DNA from: Hyphomicrobiales bacterium
GTDB taxonomy: Bacteria; Pseudomonadota; Alphaproteobacteria; Rhizobiales; Rhizobiaceae
DNA: 64,000 bases
Direction: 5' to 3'
Assembly: GCA_900470965.1 (NCBI GenBank)
Contig: UCCS01000047.1
Coordinates: 93,686-157,685 of the forward strand
Below the pieces are notes generated by a model. That model searched no databases. It saw nothing but the letters and a program-made list of their open reading frames with translations, and had not been told where the DNA came from. Of the stretch, positions 32,558 to 42,900 are shown piece after piece. The position numbers were made by a program, and so were the translations under genes. The first letter of the stretch is position 1. Each line of letters opens with the position of its first letter.

Positions 32558-33960
32558 CGCCACCAAACGCGATCGCGGTCTTCGATCTCGGCAAGACCAA
32601 CTCGAAACTCTTCGTGTTCGGAGCGGATGGCTCGTTACTTTCGCAGACGCGAACGAAGCCGTCATGGGGCGAGTACGAAGGTTTTCGCGTGCTCGACGAC
32701 GCCGCTCTGTTCGGCTGGATGAAGACCGCGCTGACGCATGCGATTGAGGTGCACTCGGTCGGACACGTCATCTTTTCCGGCCATGGCTGCACATTTGCGC
32801 TCGTTGAGGGGGATCACCTGGTGCATCCGATCCTCGACTATGAACAGGAACCTCCTGCGTCGCTGGGGGATCGCATCGACATGTCGATCCCGGCTTTCTC
32901 CGAGACATATTCTCCAAGGCTGCCGCTGGGTTTCAACTACGGGCGGCACATGCTTTGGCTGGAGGCCGTCAAGCCCGAGGCGCTGAGCCTCGCCGATGCT
33001 GTTCTTCCCTATCCCCAGTTCTGGTCGTGGAAATTCTCTGGCCGCAAGGTGTCGGAGGTATCTTACATCGGCTGCCACTCTCACCTTTGGGCACCGCTGC
33101 GTGGTGATTTCAGCAGTCTGGTCGATAGTCGAGGTTGGCGTGAGAAGATGCCTGCTTTCGAAAAAGCAGGCGCTGTTTTGGGCAATTGGAACCTCACAGA
33201 CGGAACGGGTGAGGCGCGCTCCGTCAATGTCCACAATGGCGTTCACGACAGCAATTCGGCCCTCTACTACTATCGTTCGGTTGGATTCCAGGACTTCACC
33301 CTCGTGTCCACCGGGACGTGGGTCGTGATCTTCAATTCGGCATGCCCGCTCGAAGCGCTGGACGAAGATAGGGATATGCTCGCGAACGTTACGGTCGATG
33401 GGAAGCCAGCGCCGACGATCCGTTTCATGGGCGGCAGAGAGTACGATCGCGCCAGTGGCGGCTGGAACAAGCCTGTGAGTCTTGAGGCACTGTCTCGGGT
33501 AATCGCAAAAGGCGTGTTCGCGTTGCCGTCGTTCGCGCTGGGCGGCCCGATGCAGGGCTTCGAAGGCCGGTTCGTGGGACCGGAGGTGGAAGGCGAGGAG
33601 AGGGCGGCCGCCGCGCTTCTATACGTCGTTCTCATGACCAGTCTGTCCCTCGATCTCATACGGTCCGATAACGCGATCGTCATAGACGGTGGCCTAGTCA
33701 AGACCGGGTTGTTTGCCGAAATACTCGCCCAACTGCGGCCCGCGCAGCCGATCTTCACCAGCGCGACGGCGGAAGGCAGTGCCTTTGGTGCCGCGGCTCT
33801 CGTTTTCGACACGATGGGCCTAGAGCCGTTCGCAAATGAGACCAGTCAGGTAGCGCCGGCGCAAATCTTTGGTCTTGAAGCATACCGCGACACGTGGCGA
33901 ACACTAGCTGAGATCGACGGGCCGGAGGCGACCCAGCCAAGGAAGGAGTTCCACGCATGA
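32554..33960 (+). CDS. FGGY-family carbohydrate kinase 2 (rhamnulokinase/fuculokinase-like)
   Basis: A 468-residue kinase beginning [19 protein letters not shown], the variant phosphate-1 motif (DLGKTN) seen in L-fuculose/L-rhamnulose-type FGGY kinases. Further motifs: [17 protein letters not shown], the [13 protein letters not shown] phosphate-2 block and [17 protein letters not shown] near the adenosine site. It overlaps deoR upstream and the ABC ATPase downstream by 4 bases each, so the three are tightly coupled. It probably phosphorylates the ketose made by the epimerase at the end of this operon. The exact sugar is unknown, and a kinase of another FGGY subgroup lies in the opposite arm. 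Confidence 0.88.
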   Translation: MTPPNAIAVFDLGKTNSKLFVFGADGSLLSQTRTKPSWGEYEGFRVLDDAALFGWMKTALTHAIEVHSVGHVIFSGHGCTFALVEGDHLVHPILDYEQEPPASLGDRIDMSIPAFSETYSPRLPLGFNYGRHMLWLEAVKPEALSLADAVLPYPQFWSWKFSGRKVSEVSYIGCHSHLWAPLRGDFSSLVDSRGWREKMPAFEKAGAVLGNWNLTDGTGEARSVNVHNGVHDSNSALYYYRSVGFQDFTLVSTGTWVVIFNSACPLEALDEDRDMLANVTVDGKPAPTIRFMGGREYDRASGGWNKPVSLEALSRVIAKGVFALPSFALGGPMQGFEGRFVGPEVEGEERAAAALLYVVLMTSLSLDLIRSDNAIVIDGGLVKTGLFAEILAQLRPAQPIFTSATAEGSAFGAAALVFDTMGLEPFANETSQVAPAQIFGLEAYRDTWRTLAEIDGPEATQPRKEFHA

Positions 33961-35501
33961 GCGCGGCAAACACCGAAACGCAGGCACCCGTCCTGGAGAT
34001 GCGCAATATCAGCAAGACGTTCGCAAGCACCAAGGCTCTTACCAACGTCTCGCTGACCGTCTATCCCGGCGAAGTCCATGCCTTGATGGGTGAGAACGGC
34101 GCCGGGAAGTCGACGCTGATGAAGGTTCTGTCCGGCGCCTATGTTGCGGATCCTGGCGGTGCTGTCCTCGTCGACGGAAAGCCGATCGTGTTCGGCGATC
34201 CGATCAAGGCGAAGGCAAATGGCATCGCGGTCATTTATCAGGAACTGTCGCTCGCGCCGAACCTGACGGTTGCGCAGAACATGTTCCTGGGCGCCGAGCC
34301 GTCGCGCTATGGTGTCGTCGATAAGGCTGCGGCACGCGCCCGTGTCGAGCCAATCCTCAAACAGCTGGGCATTAACTTCGGACCGTCACAGCTCGTGGCG
34401 ACGCTCTCGTTGGGCGAACGTCAGATGGTGGAGATCGCGCGTGCCCTGACCACCAACGCGAGGATCATCGTCATGGACGAGCCGACGACTTCGCTGACCT
34501 CCAGGGAGACGGAACGCCTTTTCGAGGTCATCGCGGGGCTTAAGGCGCGGGGCATAGCGATCATCTACATCAGCCATAGAATGGAAGAGATCTACGCGCT
34601 CGCAGACCGCGTCAGCGTGTTGCGCGATAGCGCCTACGTCGGCACGCTCGAGCGCGAAGAACTGTCCGCCGACCGGCTGGTCTCGATGATGGTCGGTCGC
34701 GATCTCTCGACTTTCTACAAAAAGGAACACCGTGCACCTGTGCAGGCGGCCAAGACGGTCCTTTCAGTGAAAGATGTTGGTGATGGCCGCCGCGTTCTCG
34801 GCTGCTCGTTCGACGCAAGGGCAGGCGAGGTCCTCGGCGTCGCGGGCCTGGTCGGGTCCGGTCGGACGGAACTCGCGCGTCTTATTTTCGGGGCGGACCC
34901 GAAAACGGCCGGCACGGTGTCTTTGGAGGGCCGGGAACTGGCAATTAGCGGACCGCGGGACGCGATGGACGCCGGGATCGCCTATCTTACCGAGGATCGT
35001 AAAGGCCTCGGCCTGTTCCTCGACATGACGATCAACGAGAACATCAACATCGGTGTTATCGGCAAGGATGCCGGTCCTGGCGGCATATTGAATTTTGCCG
35101 CGGCCAAGGAGCGTGCCGCCCGCGCGATCAAATCGCTTTCCATTCGCACGTCGAGTGCAAGCATCAATGTCGGCGCTCTGTCGGGTGGCAACCAACAGAA
35201 GGCACTGATTGCGCGTCTTCTCGAAACGAAGCCCAAGGTCATCATCTTCGACGAGCCGACCCGCGGCGTCGATGTGGGTGCCAAGTCAGAGATTTACCGC
35301 ATTATCGACGAGCTCGCGCAGGCTGGCATCGCGATAGTCGTGATCTCAAGCGACTTGCCGGAGATCATTGGCATCGCTGATCGCGTCCTCGTCATGCGCG
35401 AAGGGCGCATCGCGGGCGAAGTTCCGGCGACGCCCGAGCAGCCAATCAGCCAGGAAGCCATCATGGCCTTTTCCACCGGGTCGGCATCGAAAGTCGCCTG
35501 A
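33957..35501 (+). CDS. Sugar ABC transporter ATP-binding protein (RbsA/MglA type)
   Basis: A 514-residue double ATPase. Domain 1 has Walker [10 protein letters not shown] near 47, the signature [15 protein letters not shown] and Walker B IIVMDEPT. Domain 2 has a degenerate P loop [10 protein letters not shown] without the Lys, then a normal [15 protein letters not shown] and [11 protein letters not shown]. That asymmetry is normal for this family, in which one protein supplies both sites. It overlaps the kinase gene by 4 bases and is followed after 31 bp by the permease. It powers import of the sugar bound by the substrate-binding protein at 36582. Confidence 0.93.
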   Translation: MSAANTETQAPVLEMRNISKTFASTKALTNVSLTVYPGEVHALMGENGAGKSTLMKVLSGAYVADPGGAVLVDGKPIVFGDPIKAKANGIAVIYQELSLAPNLTVAQNMFLGAEPSRYGVVDKAAARARVEPILKQLGINFGPSQLVATLSLGERQMVEIARALTTNARIIVMDEPTTSLTSRETERLFEVIAGLKARGIAIIYISHRMEEIYALADRVSVLRDSAYVGTLEREELSADRLVSMMVGRDLSTFYKKEHRAPVQAAKTVLSVKDVGDGRRVLGCSFDARAGEVLGVAGLVGSGRTELARLIFGADPKTAGTVSLEGRELAISGPRDAMDAGIAYLTEDRKGLGLFLDMTINENINIGVIGKDAGPGGILNFAAAKERAARAIKSLSIRTSSASINVGALSGGNQQKALIARLLETKPKVIIFDEPTRGVDVGAKSEIYRIIDELAQAGIAIVVISSDLPEIIGIADRVLVMREGRIAGEVPATPEQPISQEAIMAFSTGSASKVA

Positions 35502-35532
35502 AGCCGGACAACAAAGACGACGGGATAAAGAT

Positions 35533-36516
35533 ATGACCTCGACATCAACCGATCAGCCAAACGCCGGCAAGGCAAGATTCAGATCGACGCTCACCGCGCT
35601 CGGTATGTTGCCGGTGCTCGTCATACTGGCCATCGGCTTTCATCTGTTGAGCGGTCGCTTTCTAAGCGTCAACAACCTGTCGATCGTCATGCAACAGGCA
35701 TCGATCAATACGGTTTTGGCGGCCGGGATGACCTTCGTGATCCTGACGGGCGGCATCGATCTGTCGGTGGGCTCTATTCTTGCTGCCTCGGCCATGGTTG
35801 GCGTGATCGTATCCCTTTGGCCGGACGTCGGCATGCTGGGCATTCCGGCTGCGATCGGCGTGGGCCTTGCATGCGGTGTCGTCAACGGAACGATCATCTC
35901 CGCGCTCAAGCTTCCACCCTTTATCGTCACGCTCGGCTCGCTGACCGCGATGCGCGGGATCGCCCGACTTCTCGGCGGCGACACGACGGTTTTCAATCCC
36001 GACCTGCCATTCGACTTCATCGGAAACGGCAGTTTCCTCGGCGTGCCGTGGCTGGCTATCATTGCGCTGGCGACGATCCTGATCTCCTGGTTCATCCTGA
36101 AGCGCACGGTATTGGGCACGTGGATCTACGCTGTCGGCGGAAACGTGGAGGCAGCACGTCTCACCGGGATCAAGGTCCCGCTGGTGCTGCTCTTTGTCTA
36201 CTCGATGTCGGGCCTGCTCTCGGGGCTTGGCGGCGTGATGTCCGCAGCCCGCCTGTATGCCGCGAACGGCCTGCAACTTGGTCAATCCTACGAGCTCGAC
36301 GCGATCGCAGCCGTCATTCTCGGCGGAACCAGCTTCGTCGGCGGTGTCGGGTCGATCTGGGGCACGCTGATCGGCGCACTCATCATCGCGGTGCTGTCCA
36401 ACGGCCTCATCCTCGTCGGCGTTTCGGACATTTGGCAGTACATCATCAAGGGACTTGTCATCATCGTGGCCGTGGCGCTCGACCGCTACAGGCTCAAAGG
36501 ACTTAGCCGCACCTGA
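35533..36516 (+). CDS. Sugar ABC transporter permease (RbsC type)
   Basis: A 327-residue inner-membrane protein with eight to ten hydrophobic segments (for example LTALGMLPVLVILAIGFHLL). Family blocks: TGGIDLSVGSILAASAMVGV, PPFIVTLGSLTAMRGIARLL, and the ATPase-coupling region YAVGGNVEAARLTGI, with AIAAVILGGTSFVGGVGSIW near the C terminus. I chose ATG 35533 (MTSTSTDQPNAG), 31 bp after the ATPase stop. It is the only permease of the locus, so it must act as a homodimer, as RbsC does. Confidence 0.92.
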   Translation: MTSTSTDQPNAGKARFRSTLTALGMLPVLVILAIGFHLLSGRFLSVNNLSIVMQQASINTVLAAGMTFVILTGGIDLSVGSILAASAMVGVIVSLWPDVGMLGIPAAIGVGLACGVVNGTIISALKLPPFIVTLGSLTAMRGIARLLGGDTTVFNPDLPFDFIGNGSFLGVPWLAIIALATILISWFILKRTVLGTWIYAVGGNVEAARLTGIKVPLVLLFVYSMSGLLSGLGGVMSAARLYAANGLQLGQSYELDAIAAVILGGTSFVGGVGSIWGTLIGALIIAVLSNGLILVGVSDIWQYIIKGLVIIVAVALDRYRLKGLSRT

Positions 36517-36552
36517 CGTGCGGCTGGAGGAACCGGGGTTGCCGGATAACGA

Positions 36553-36567
36553 GGCGCAGGAAGCGCC
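36553..36567 (+). other. Small hairpin between permease and binding-protein genes
   Basis: GGCGC - AGGAA - GCGCC, a 5-bp stem directly before the AAGGAGG ribosome-binding site of the substrate-binding protein. It could tune mRNA stability or translation of the more highly needed binding protein; this is inference. Confidence 0.35.
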
Positions 36568-36581
36568 GTAAGGAGGAAAAT

Positions 36582-37520
36582 ATGCGCATGATTTCGAAAC
36601 TGCTCGCAGCGACCGCTCTGGCCGCAGCCATCGCAATGCCGGCAGCCGCCAAAGACCTGGAGAAGATCGGCATTTCCGTCGGTCTGCTTGGCAATCCGTT
36701 CTTCGTTGCGACCATCAAGGGCATCGAGGATCGCGCCAAGGAAATCAATCCGAACGTACAGGTCACCTCGGTTTCGGCCGACTACGACCTCAACAAGCAA
36801 GTTTCGCAGATCGACAGCTTCATCGCCGCAGGCGTTGACATCATCATGCTGAACGCCGTCGACGCCAAGGCGATTGCTCCGGCCGTCAAGAAGGCCCAGG
36901 CTGCAGGGGTTATCGTTGCCGCCTTCGACGTTTCGGCTCCGGGCGCTGACGTCACGGTCATGACGAACAACATCAAGGCAGGTGAAGAGGCGTGCCAATA
37001 CATCGTCGATCAGCTCAAGGGCAAGGGCGACGTCGTGATCATCAACGGCCCTGCTTCGTCCTCGATCCTCGACCGCGTGCAGGGTTGCAAGAACGTGCTC
37101 ACGAAGAGCCCGGACATCAAGATCCTGTCGGACGACCAAAACGGTCAGGGCTCGCGTGATGGCGGTCTCGCAGTCATGCAGGGCCTGCTGACGCGCTTCG
37201 ACAAGATCGACGCCGTCTTCGCCATCAATGACCCGACGGGCATCGGTGCCGAGCTTGCCGCCAAGCAGCTGAACCGCAACGAGTTCTTCATCACTGCCGT
37301 CGACGGTGCCCCAGATATCGAAAAGTCGCTTGCAAGCGGCAATTCCATGATCAAGGCCTCGGCTTCCCAGGACCCGTACGTCATGGCCGGCGACGCCCTC
37401 AAGATGGCTGTCGATGTTCTGAACGGCAAGAAGCCGGCGGAGAACACCGTCCTGCTCGACCCGAAGCTGATCACTGCGGACAACGTCAAGGATTACAAGG
37501 GCTGGACCGCAGCCCGCTAA
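36582..37520 (+). CDS. Sugar ABC transporter substrate-binding protein (RbsB type)
   Basis: A 312-residue periplasmic binding protein. Signal peptide MRMISKLLAATALAAAIAMP, cleaved near AAAKD. The type-1 periplasmic fold is seen in GISVGLLGNPFFVATIKGIE, DFIAAGVDIIMLNAV-like text at 75-95, TNNIKAGEEACQYIVDQLKG and AINDPTGIGAELAAKQLNRN. Start ATG 36582 with a strong AAGGAGGAAAAT site, stronger than those of its operon neighbours, as expected for a protein needed in excess. A 9-bp stem hairpin with a TTCG loop follows the stop. Ligand unknown; D-ribose/allose-like sugars are typical of the family. Confidence 0.92.
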   Translation: MRMISKLLAATALAAAIAMPAAAKDLEKIGISVGLLGNPFFVATIKGIEDRAKEINPNVQVTSVSADYDLNKQVSQIDSFIAAGVDIIMLNAVDAKAIAPAVKKAQAAGVIVAAFDVSAPGADVTVMTNNIKAGEEACQYIVDQLKGKGDVVIINGPASSSILDRVQGCKNVLTKSPDIKILSDDQNGQGSRDGGLAVMQGLLTRFDKIDAVFAINDPTGIGAELAAKQLNRNEFFITAVDGAPDIEKSLASGNSMIKASASQDPYVMAGDALKMAVDVLNGKKPAENTVLLDPKLITADNVKDYKGWTAAR

Positions 37521-37535
37521 CGTTTCCTCCCATGA

Positions 37536-37564
37536 GCTCGCCGGCGCCTTCGGGCCCGGCGAGC
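37536..37564 (+). terminator. Strong hairpin after binding-protein gene
   Basis: Stem GCTCGCCGG / CCGGCGAGC with an inner GCC-TTCG-GGC (one bulged C), 15 bases after the substrate-binding-protein stop. There is no T tract. A stable tetraloop hairpin here is more like an mRNA-stabilising or partial attenuation element than a full terminator, since the epimerase gene follows at 37598. Confidence 0.6.
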
Positions 37565-37597
37565 CTTCGCTTCAATGAAATTCAGGATATCAGTGTC

Positions 37598-38497
37598 ATG
37601 TCCAAAATCGGCGTCCACTCGTTCGTCTGGAGTGCTGGCTCGTCTCGCGATGAGCTTGACCGTACACTTACCAGATCGCATGAACTTGGCTTTAAGCTGG
37701 TGGAGTTTTCCTATCTCGATCCAAAGCTGGTCGACGTGAAATGGCTCGCGTCCCGCATCAGGGAACTGGGCCTCGACGTCGCGGTGAGCATGGGTCTTCC
37801 GAGCGATGGTGACATCTCCAGTGATGATCCGTCGGTGGTCGCCAACGGTGAGGCCATACTCGACAGAGCCGTTGCGTTGGTTCGCGATCTAGGTGGCACA
37901 AAGCTCGCCGGTATCTTGAGTTCCTCGCATGGAAAGCAGGAGCATGCGTTGTCCCGCAAGGGATGGGAAACGAGTGTTACCACGCTGTCGCGGGTCGCCG
38001 ATCGTGCGAAGGCAGCCGGTGTCACTCTCAATCTCGAAATCGTCAACCGCTTCGAGAGCAACATGCTCAATACGGCAGCCCAAGGTCTAGCGTACATCAA
38101 GGACACAGGTGCCTCGAACGTCTTCCTGCATCTCGACAGCTTCCACATGAATATCGAGGAAGCAGACGTCGGACTGGCAATACGCAATGCCGCCCACAAG
38201 ATCGGCTATGTCCACATCGGCGAAAGCCATCGTGGTTATCTCGGAACGGGCAACATCGATTTTGCCGCCATCTTCGACGCTCTGGTCGCCATCGGATGGG
38301 ACGACTACGTGACGTTCGAATCCTTCTCAACGGCCATCGTTGACAAAGATCTGTCGTTGAAGACGGCGATCTGGCGAAACCTTTGGGACGACAATGTTGC
38401 TTTGGCCCGACATGCTCGCCAATTCATCGAACTCGGTTTGGAAACCGCACGCCTTAAGGCCGAACTCGTGAAGGATGCTCACGCGCCATCGGCGTAG
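37598..38497 (+). CDS. Ketose 3-epimerase-family TIM-barrel protein (D-tagatose/D-psicose 3-epimerase-like)
   Basis: A 299-residue TIM barrel. The metal ligands of the ketose 3-epimerase family are at matching spacing: Glu147 in LNLEIVNRFES, Asp180 in LHLDSFHMNIEEAD, His206 in YVHIGESHRG and Glu241 in VTFESFS; in the Agrobacterium D-psicose 3-epimerase they are three residues later. These enzymes invert C3 of a free ketose. Start ATG 37598 (MSKIGVHSFVW); an open frame from 37532 crosses the hairpin. It is the last gene of the rightward operon and supplies the strongest clue that the pathway handles a rare ketose. Confidence 0.88.
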   Translation: MSKIGVHSFVWSAGSSRDELDRTLTRSHELGFKLVEFSYLDPKLVDVKWLASRIRELGLDVAVSMGLPSDGDISSDDPSVVANGEAILDRAVALVRDLGGTKLAGILSSSHGKQEHALSRKGWETSVTTLSRVADRAKAAGVTLNLEIVNRFESNMLNTAAQGLAYIKDTGASNVFLHLDSFHMNIEEADVGLAIRNAAHKIGYVHIGESHRGYLGTGNIDFAAIFDALVAIGWDDYVTFESFSTAIVDKDLSLKTAIWRNLWDDNVALARHARQFIELGLETARLKAELVKDAHAPSA

Positions 38498-38670
38498 AGG
38501 TCTCGAACAAAAGGTATGGAGCAGGTCAGCGTCCGAGATGGCAAAGCCCTTGCGAGCATTCCTCACAGCACCCAGCTTTTTTTGGGGATTGCCGGAACAA
38601 ACCGAGAATAAAGGCTGGCGCGGGCAAATTGTAAGGGCTACGAAGATCGACCAACAGATGAGGCTCTGCT
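38498..38670. other. Gap between sugar locus and yhaO-like gene
   Basis: About 170 bases, no gene. The promoter of the DNA-repair pair probably lies here. A T-run (CTTTTTTTGG at about 38576-38584) is present but has no stem before it. Confidence 0.35.
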
Positions 38671-39936
38671 TTGGTCTATCGATTCATTCACACCGCCGAC
38701 ATTCATCTCGACTCCCCGCTGCGGACGCTAGCCCTGCGCAACGCGGAGCTTTCCGAGCTGATCGGATTGGCGACCCGACGGTCGTTTGTCCGCATCATCG
38801 ATCTATGCCTTGAAGAACAGGTAGATGCGTTGGTCATCGCCGGCGATCTCTACGATGGCGATCAGACGTCGATGAAGACCGCCCGATTTCTAGCCGAGCA
38901 GCTTGCGCGTTTGCATGGAGCCGGCATCAGGGCGTTCATCATTCGCGGCAACCACGATGCGCTCTCCAAGATCACGACGGAGCTAGTTATGCCGGACTCC
39001 GTCAAACTGTTCGGTTCCGTGGCCGAAACCATTGCGATAGACCGAGCTCCCGGCCGGTTCCCAGTTGCGATACACGGACTGAGCTTTGCCAAGCCGCAAG
39101 CGCCCGAAAGCCTCCTTCGACACTACGCAGTTCCTGTTCCGGATACTGTAAACATCGGCATAATGCACACCAGTCTCGGCGGCTCGGCGGGACACGATCT
39201 GTACGCTCCATGTAGCGTCGCCGACCTCCGCGAAAGTGGTTTTCGATACTGGGCACTAGGCCATATTCACAAGAGGTCGGCAGTCGAAGACTCATCGTCG
39301 GCGATTGTTATGCCAGGCATCCCTCAAGGGCGCGACATAAACGAGGACGGTCCAAAGTCCGTCTCCCTCGTTACGATACGGGATGACCGCTCTGTCGTTA
39401 TCGAAGAACGCCACACCGCTGTCGCACAGTTCGGGAGGCTGGTCGTCGATATCTCCCGAGCGAATGATTGGAAAAATGTCGTCCTCGAGGCTAAAGGCTC
39501 ATTGGAACGCCTTTCTTCAGCAGTGTCCGCTGACCATCTTGTTGCACGCGTCGAAATAACGGGAGCCACAGAGCTCGCATGGCGCATCCGGCGAGACGCC
39601 GACCTTCTGCGAACCGAACTAGAGACACACGGTGCGACGATCGGGAACGTCTGGATCGAGAAAGTCGTGACGTCGCCGGTCGCGCCCAAACGGGATGATG
39701 CGCGGCCGAGCGCGCTCGACGAACTTGCAGCGATTATCGACAGCGAGATCCACGGCTCGACCGAATATCGCGAGGAGGTACGCTTGATCGCCGATGAACT
39801 GCGGGGGCAACTCCCGGCCGAGCTTCGCGAGATCTTCGGCAAGGACGAGGCGTCTTTCGAGAACTTGTTGGCGCAATTTGCCAAGGACGGTGCGTCGCAG
39901 GTCTTGGCGCGTCTGCGCGGCGGCGAGGGAGAATAG
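38671..39936 (+). CDS. Mre11/SbcD-like exonuclease subunit (YhaO type)
   Basis: A 421-residue calcineurin-like phosphoesterase. Metal-binding motifs in order: D10 and H12 in HTADIHLDSP, D59 in IAGDLYDG, N94-H95-D96 in IRGNHDALS, His in GIMHTSLGG, and LGHIHKRS. The start is TTG at 38671 (reading MVYRFIHTAD), with GAGG eight bases upstream. The C-terminal 150 residues are helical, as in YhaO proteins. It is followed after one base by a Rad50/SbcC-like ATPase, so the two are coupled and should form a nuclease complex acting on DNA ends. Confidence 0.88.
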   Translation: MVYRFIHTADIHLDSPLRTLALRNAELSELIGLATRRSFVRIIDLCLEEQVDALVIAGDLYDGDQTSMKTARFLAEQLARLHGAGIRAFIIRGNHDALSKITTELVMPDSVKLFGSVAETIAIDRAPGRFPVAIHGLSFAKPQAPESLLRHYAVPVPDTVNIGIMHTSLGGSAGHDLYAPCSVADLRESGFRYWALGHIHKRSAVEDSSSAIVMPGIPQGRDINEDGPKSVSLVTIRDDRSVVIEERHTAVAQFGRLVVDISRANDWKNVVLEAKGSLERLSSAVSADHLVARVEITGATELAWRIRRDADLLRTELETHGATIGNVWIEKVVTSPVAPKRDDARPSALDELAAIIDSEIHGSTEYREEVRLIADELRGQLPAELREIFGKDEASFENLLAQFAKDGASQVLARLRGGEGE

Positions 39937-39937
39937 C

Positions 39938-42900
39938 GTGCGCATCAACCGCCTCGACCTGACGCGCTATGGCAAGTTCACCGACGCCGTCATCGATTTC
40001 GGATCGCGTCCCGCCGGATCTCCAGACCTCCACGTCATCTACGGTCCGAACGAGGCTGGGAAATCGACCACGCTCGATGCCATCCTCGATCTGATCTTCG
40101 GGATCGGCAATACGACCAAATACGGGTTCCAGCACCCCTATAATACCATGCGCTTGGGGGCGAACGTTCACGTGGGAGGTCAGGACAGGGGCTTTGTCCG
40201 TATCAAGCGACCGCAGAACAGTCTTCTCGATCGTGAAGAACGCAGCCTCGCCGATACGGAGATCCGGGCCGATCTTGGCGGAATAGATCGTGACGCATTC
40301 TCGACAATGTTTTCGCTCGATGACATCACACTCGAAAAAGGTGGTGAGAGTATTCTGGCAAGCAAGGGAGACCTGGGCGAACTGCTCTTCTCCGCCAGCG
40401 CCGGGCTTTCCGATCTCAGCCGCCAGCTCCTGACGATCCGCGGGGATGCAGACAGCTTCTACAAGTTTCGTGGACGCAGCAGCCAACTGAGTGAGCTCAA
40501 GCTTCGGTTGGCGGAGCTGAAGCAAAAACGCGAAGAACTCGACCTACAGGCCACCGAGTATCGTAAGAGGTTGGCTGAACTGCAGCGCCTCGACGGTCTC
40601 TACAATCAGGCTTTGACCGAGCGTGCGAACACCCAGCGCCAGGCTGACGAGATCAACCGTGTCCTACGAGCGCTTCCGACGATGCGCAGGCTTACCGCGC
40701 TTCGAGGCCAGCTCGATGCCTTCGAGACGGTGTCCGATCCACCGGAATCGTGGAAGATCGAACTCTCCGAAATCCGCAAGGGTGAAATCGAAATCCGCGT
40801 CAAGCTGGACGAGGTTGCCCGTACTATTTCGGAGATCGAGAACGAGATTGACGGGATCGCCGATGACGCTGTCGCTCTTGGCCTTGCGGCCCGCGTCGCC
40901 GATCTCACGAAAACATTCGAACCCAGATACCTGACGGCGCAGGTCGATATCCCGAAGCTCACTGGCCGGGTCGCTGAACTCTCTGTCGAAACGCTCCTTC
41001 TGCAGCTAGGCAAAGCCGACGAGAAAACGCCTGCGCGGTTGGTTCTGGATGCGGCGACCGTCGGCAAACTCAGATCCCTCATCAGCGCCAGGTCCGGGGT
41101 CGAAGCTCGTCGCGCTTCCGCGGAGGAAGAGCTTATCCGTTCGGAACGCGCCCTTCAGGATGAGGGCAACCGGATTTCGCTCGTCGAGGAGTTTCGCGAT
41201 CCTGCACGGATCAGGGCTTTCGAAGGACTTGCGGCGACGGTTAAAGCTCTGCCGAAAGCCGACGACGAAGTCGCGTTCCGTTCCCTGATGCGGCGGCGCG
41301 AGAACGCGGAAAGCGTATTGGCGGAAAGCCTTGCGCAGCTTGTTCCCTGGGATGGCAGTCCGGCCGACCTGGCGGCAATGAGCGTACCGTCGGCCGCAAA
41401 GCTGAACGATTGGAAGAGCCGATACCAGGACGGCCGGGAGCGGACGAAGACAAGGCGCGCCGAACTTGAGCGCCTTGAGCCGGACGCCCGACGGATGGAC
41501 GCGGAGATCCAAGTCCTCCGCGCTCGGGCAGGGGAGATCGACGAACCTTCGGTCGCGGCTAGCAGAGCCGCCCGTGAAAAAGCATGGGTTGCACATCGTC
41601 AGGCAATGGATGCGCAATCGGCTGACGCTTTTGAGCATGCCATGCGAGCCGACGATCACCTCGTTTCGCAACGGCTCCTGCATTTCTCAGAGGCCAGCAA
41701 GCTGGCGCAGTTGATGTTGAGCCGAGCATCCACGGGTTCCGATATCGAAACAGCGCGCGAGCGCATTGAAGCGGCCGCGCGTTCCCTCGCCGAACTACGG
41801 GCAGAGATGTTCCCAACGTTGGCATCGATTTCGTCTGGTGCCGATTTTGGCGTCGATCCTGCAGAGCTGGAAGAATGGCTGCGCAAAAGGACCGTGGCCC
41901 TGAGAGCACGTGACGATCTATCGGCCATCGACCAGGAAGTCGCGGAAATCCGCGACAGGGCTCAGCAATCGAAGAAACTGTTGCTTGCGGCTATCAAGGC
42001 AACGGGCCTGGCCGCCGGCGGCGACGCCGATCTGGCAACGCTGTTCGCAGCCGCCGAAGAGGGCCTCGATGCCTTCAACCTCGCCATGGATCATGCAGAC
42101 CGTCTGGTGCGACTGAAGGAGGATAACGCCGCGCGCGCCCGTGCGATGACCGATGCGTTGAAAGCCGCGCAGGAATGGGACGCCAGATGGTTCGAGCTCT
42201 GCAACGGCTGCTGGTTAGGGGAGGCGTCGATCCTCCCAGACGTAGATGCGGTCAACGGGATTCTCGACGTCCTCGAAAAACTAGCTTCGGCAATCGAAGC
42301 CAAAGACAGCCTGGTCGATCGAATCCAGAAAATGGAAAAGGATAGCGCTCTGTTCGAAGCTTCGGTGTTCGAATTGTGCGACAGGCTGGAAATCCCGAAA
42401 TCCGCTTCTCTCACGGAGCTTACGCGGACGATCACCGACCGCATCACGCTTGCAGAGCGGGGCAGGGAGCAACGGGAGAAGCTCGGACGCGATCTCGACA
42501 AGAAGCGAGAAGAAGAGCGCGAATACCTTGTCACCAAGGAGGTACTCGATCTTCAAATAGGAAAGATGGCAGCGTTCTTCGACTGTACCACGCTGGATGA
42601 GGTCGAGGCCTTTATCGAGCTTTCCTCGAAGCGGCAGGCGCTGCGGACTTCCATTTCTGACGTCGAGCAGGAACTCACTGAGATCATTGGTGCGAACGAT
42701 ATCGGTGACGTCGAGGAGAGGCTCGCGTCGGCGAATAGAGAAGAATTGGAGGGCCAGCTAGCTTTGCTGACGCCACTCCTCGAAGACCAGGACAGAAAAT
42801 GTCACGACGTCTTCCACGAGCGCTCCACCATGCAGAAAGCGCTCGACGCCATAGGCGGCGATTCCGTCGTCGCGGAAATCGAGGAGCAGCGGCGCACCAT

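Noticed and set aside
35662-36636. 324-codon leftward frame antisense to the sugar permease
   Set aside because: It lies entirely opposite a well-supported RbsC-type gene and is rich in Asp, Arg and His. It is a codon-bias shadow.
39794-39937. Longer start for the yhaN-like gene overlapping yhaO-like
   Set aside because: The family N terminus VRINRLDLTRYGKF starts at the GTG at 39938, one base after the previous stop.
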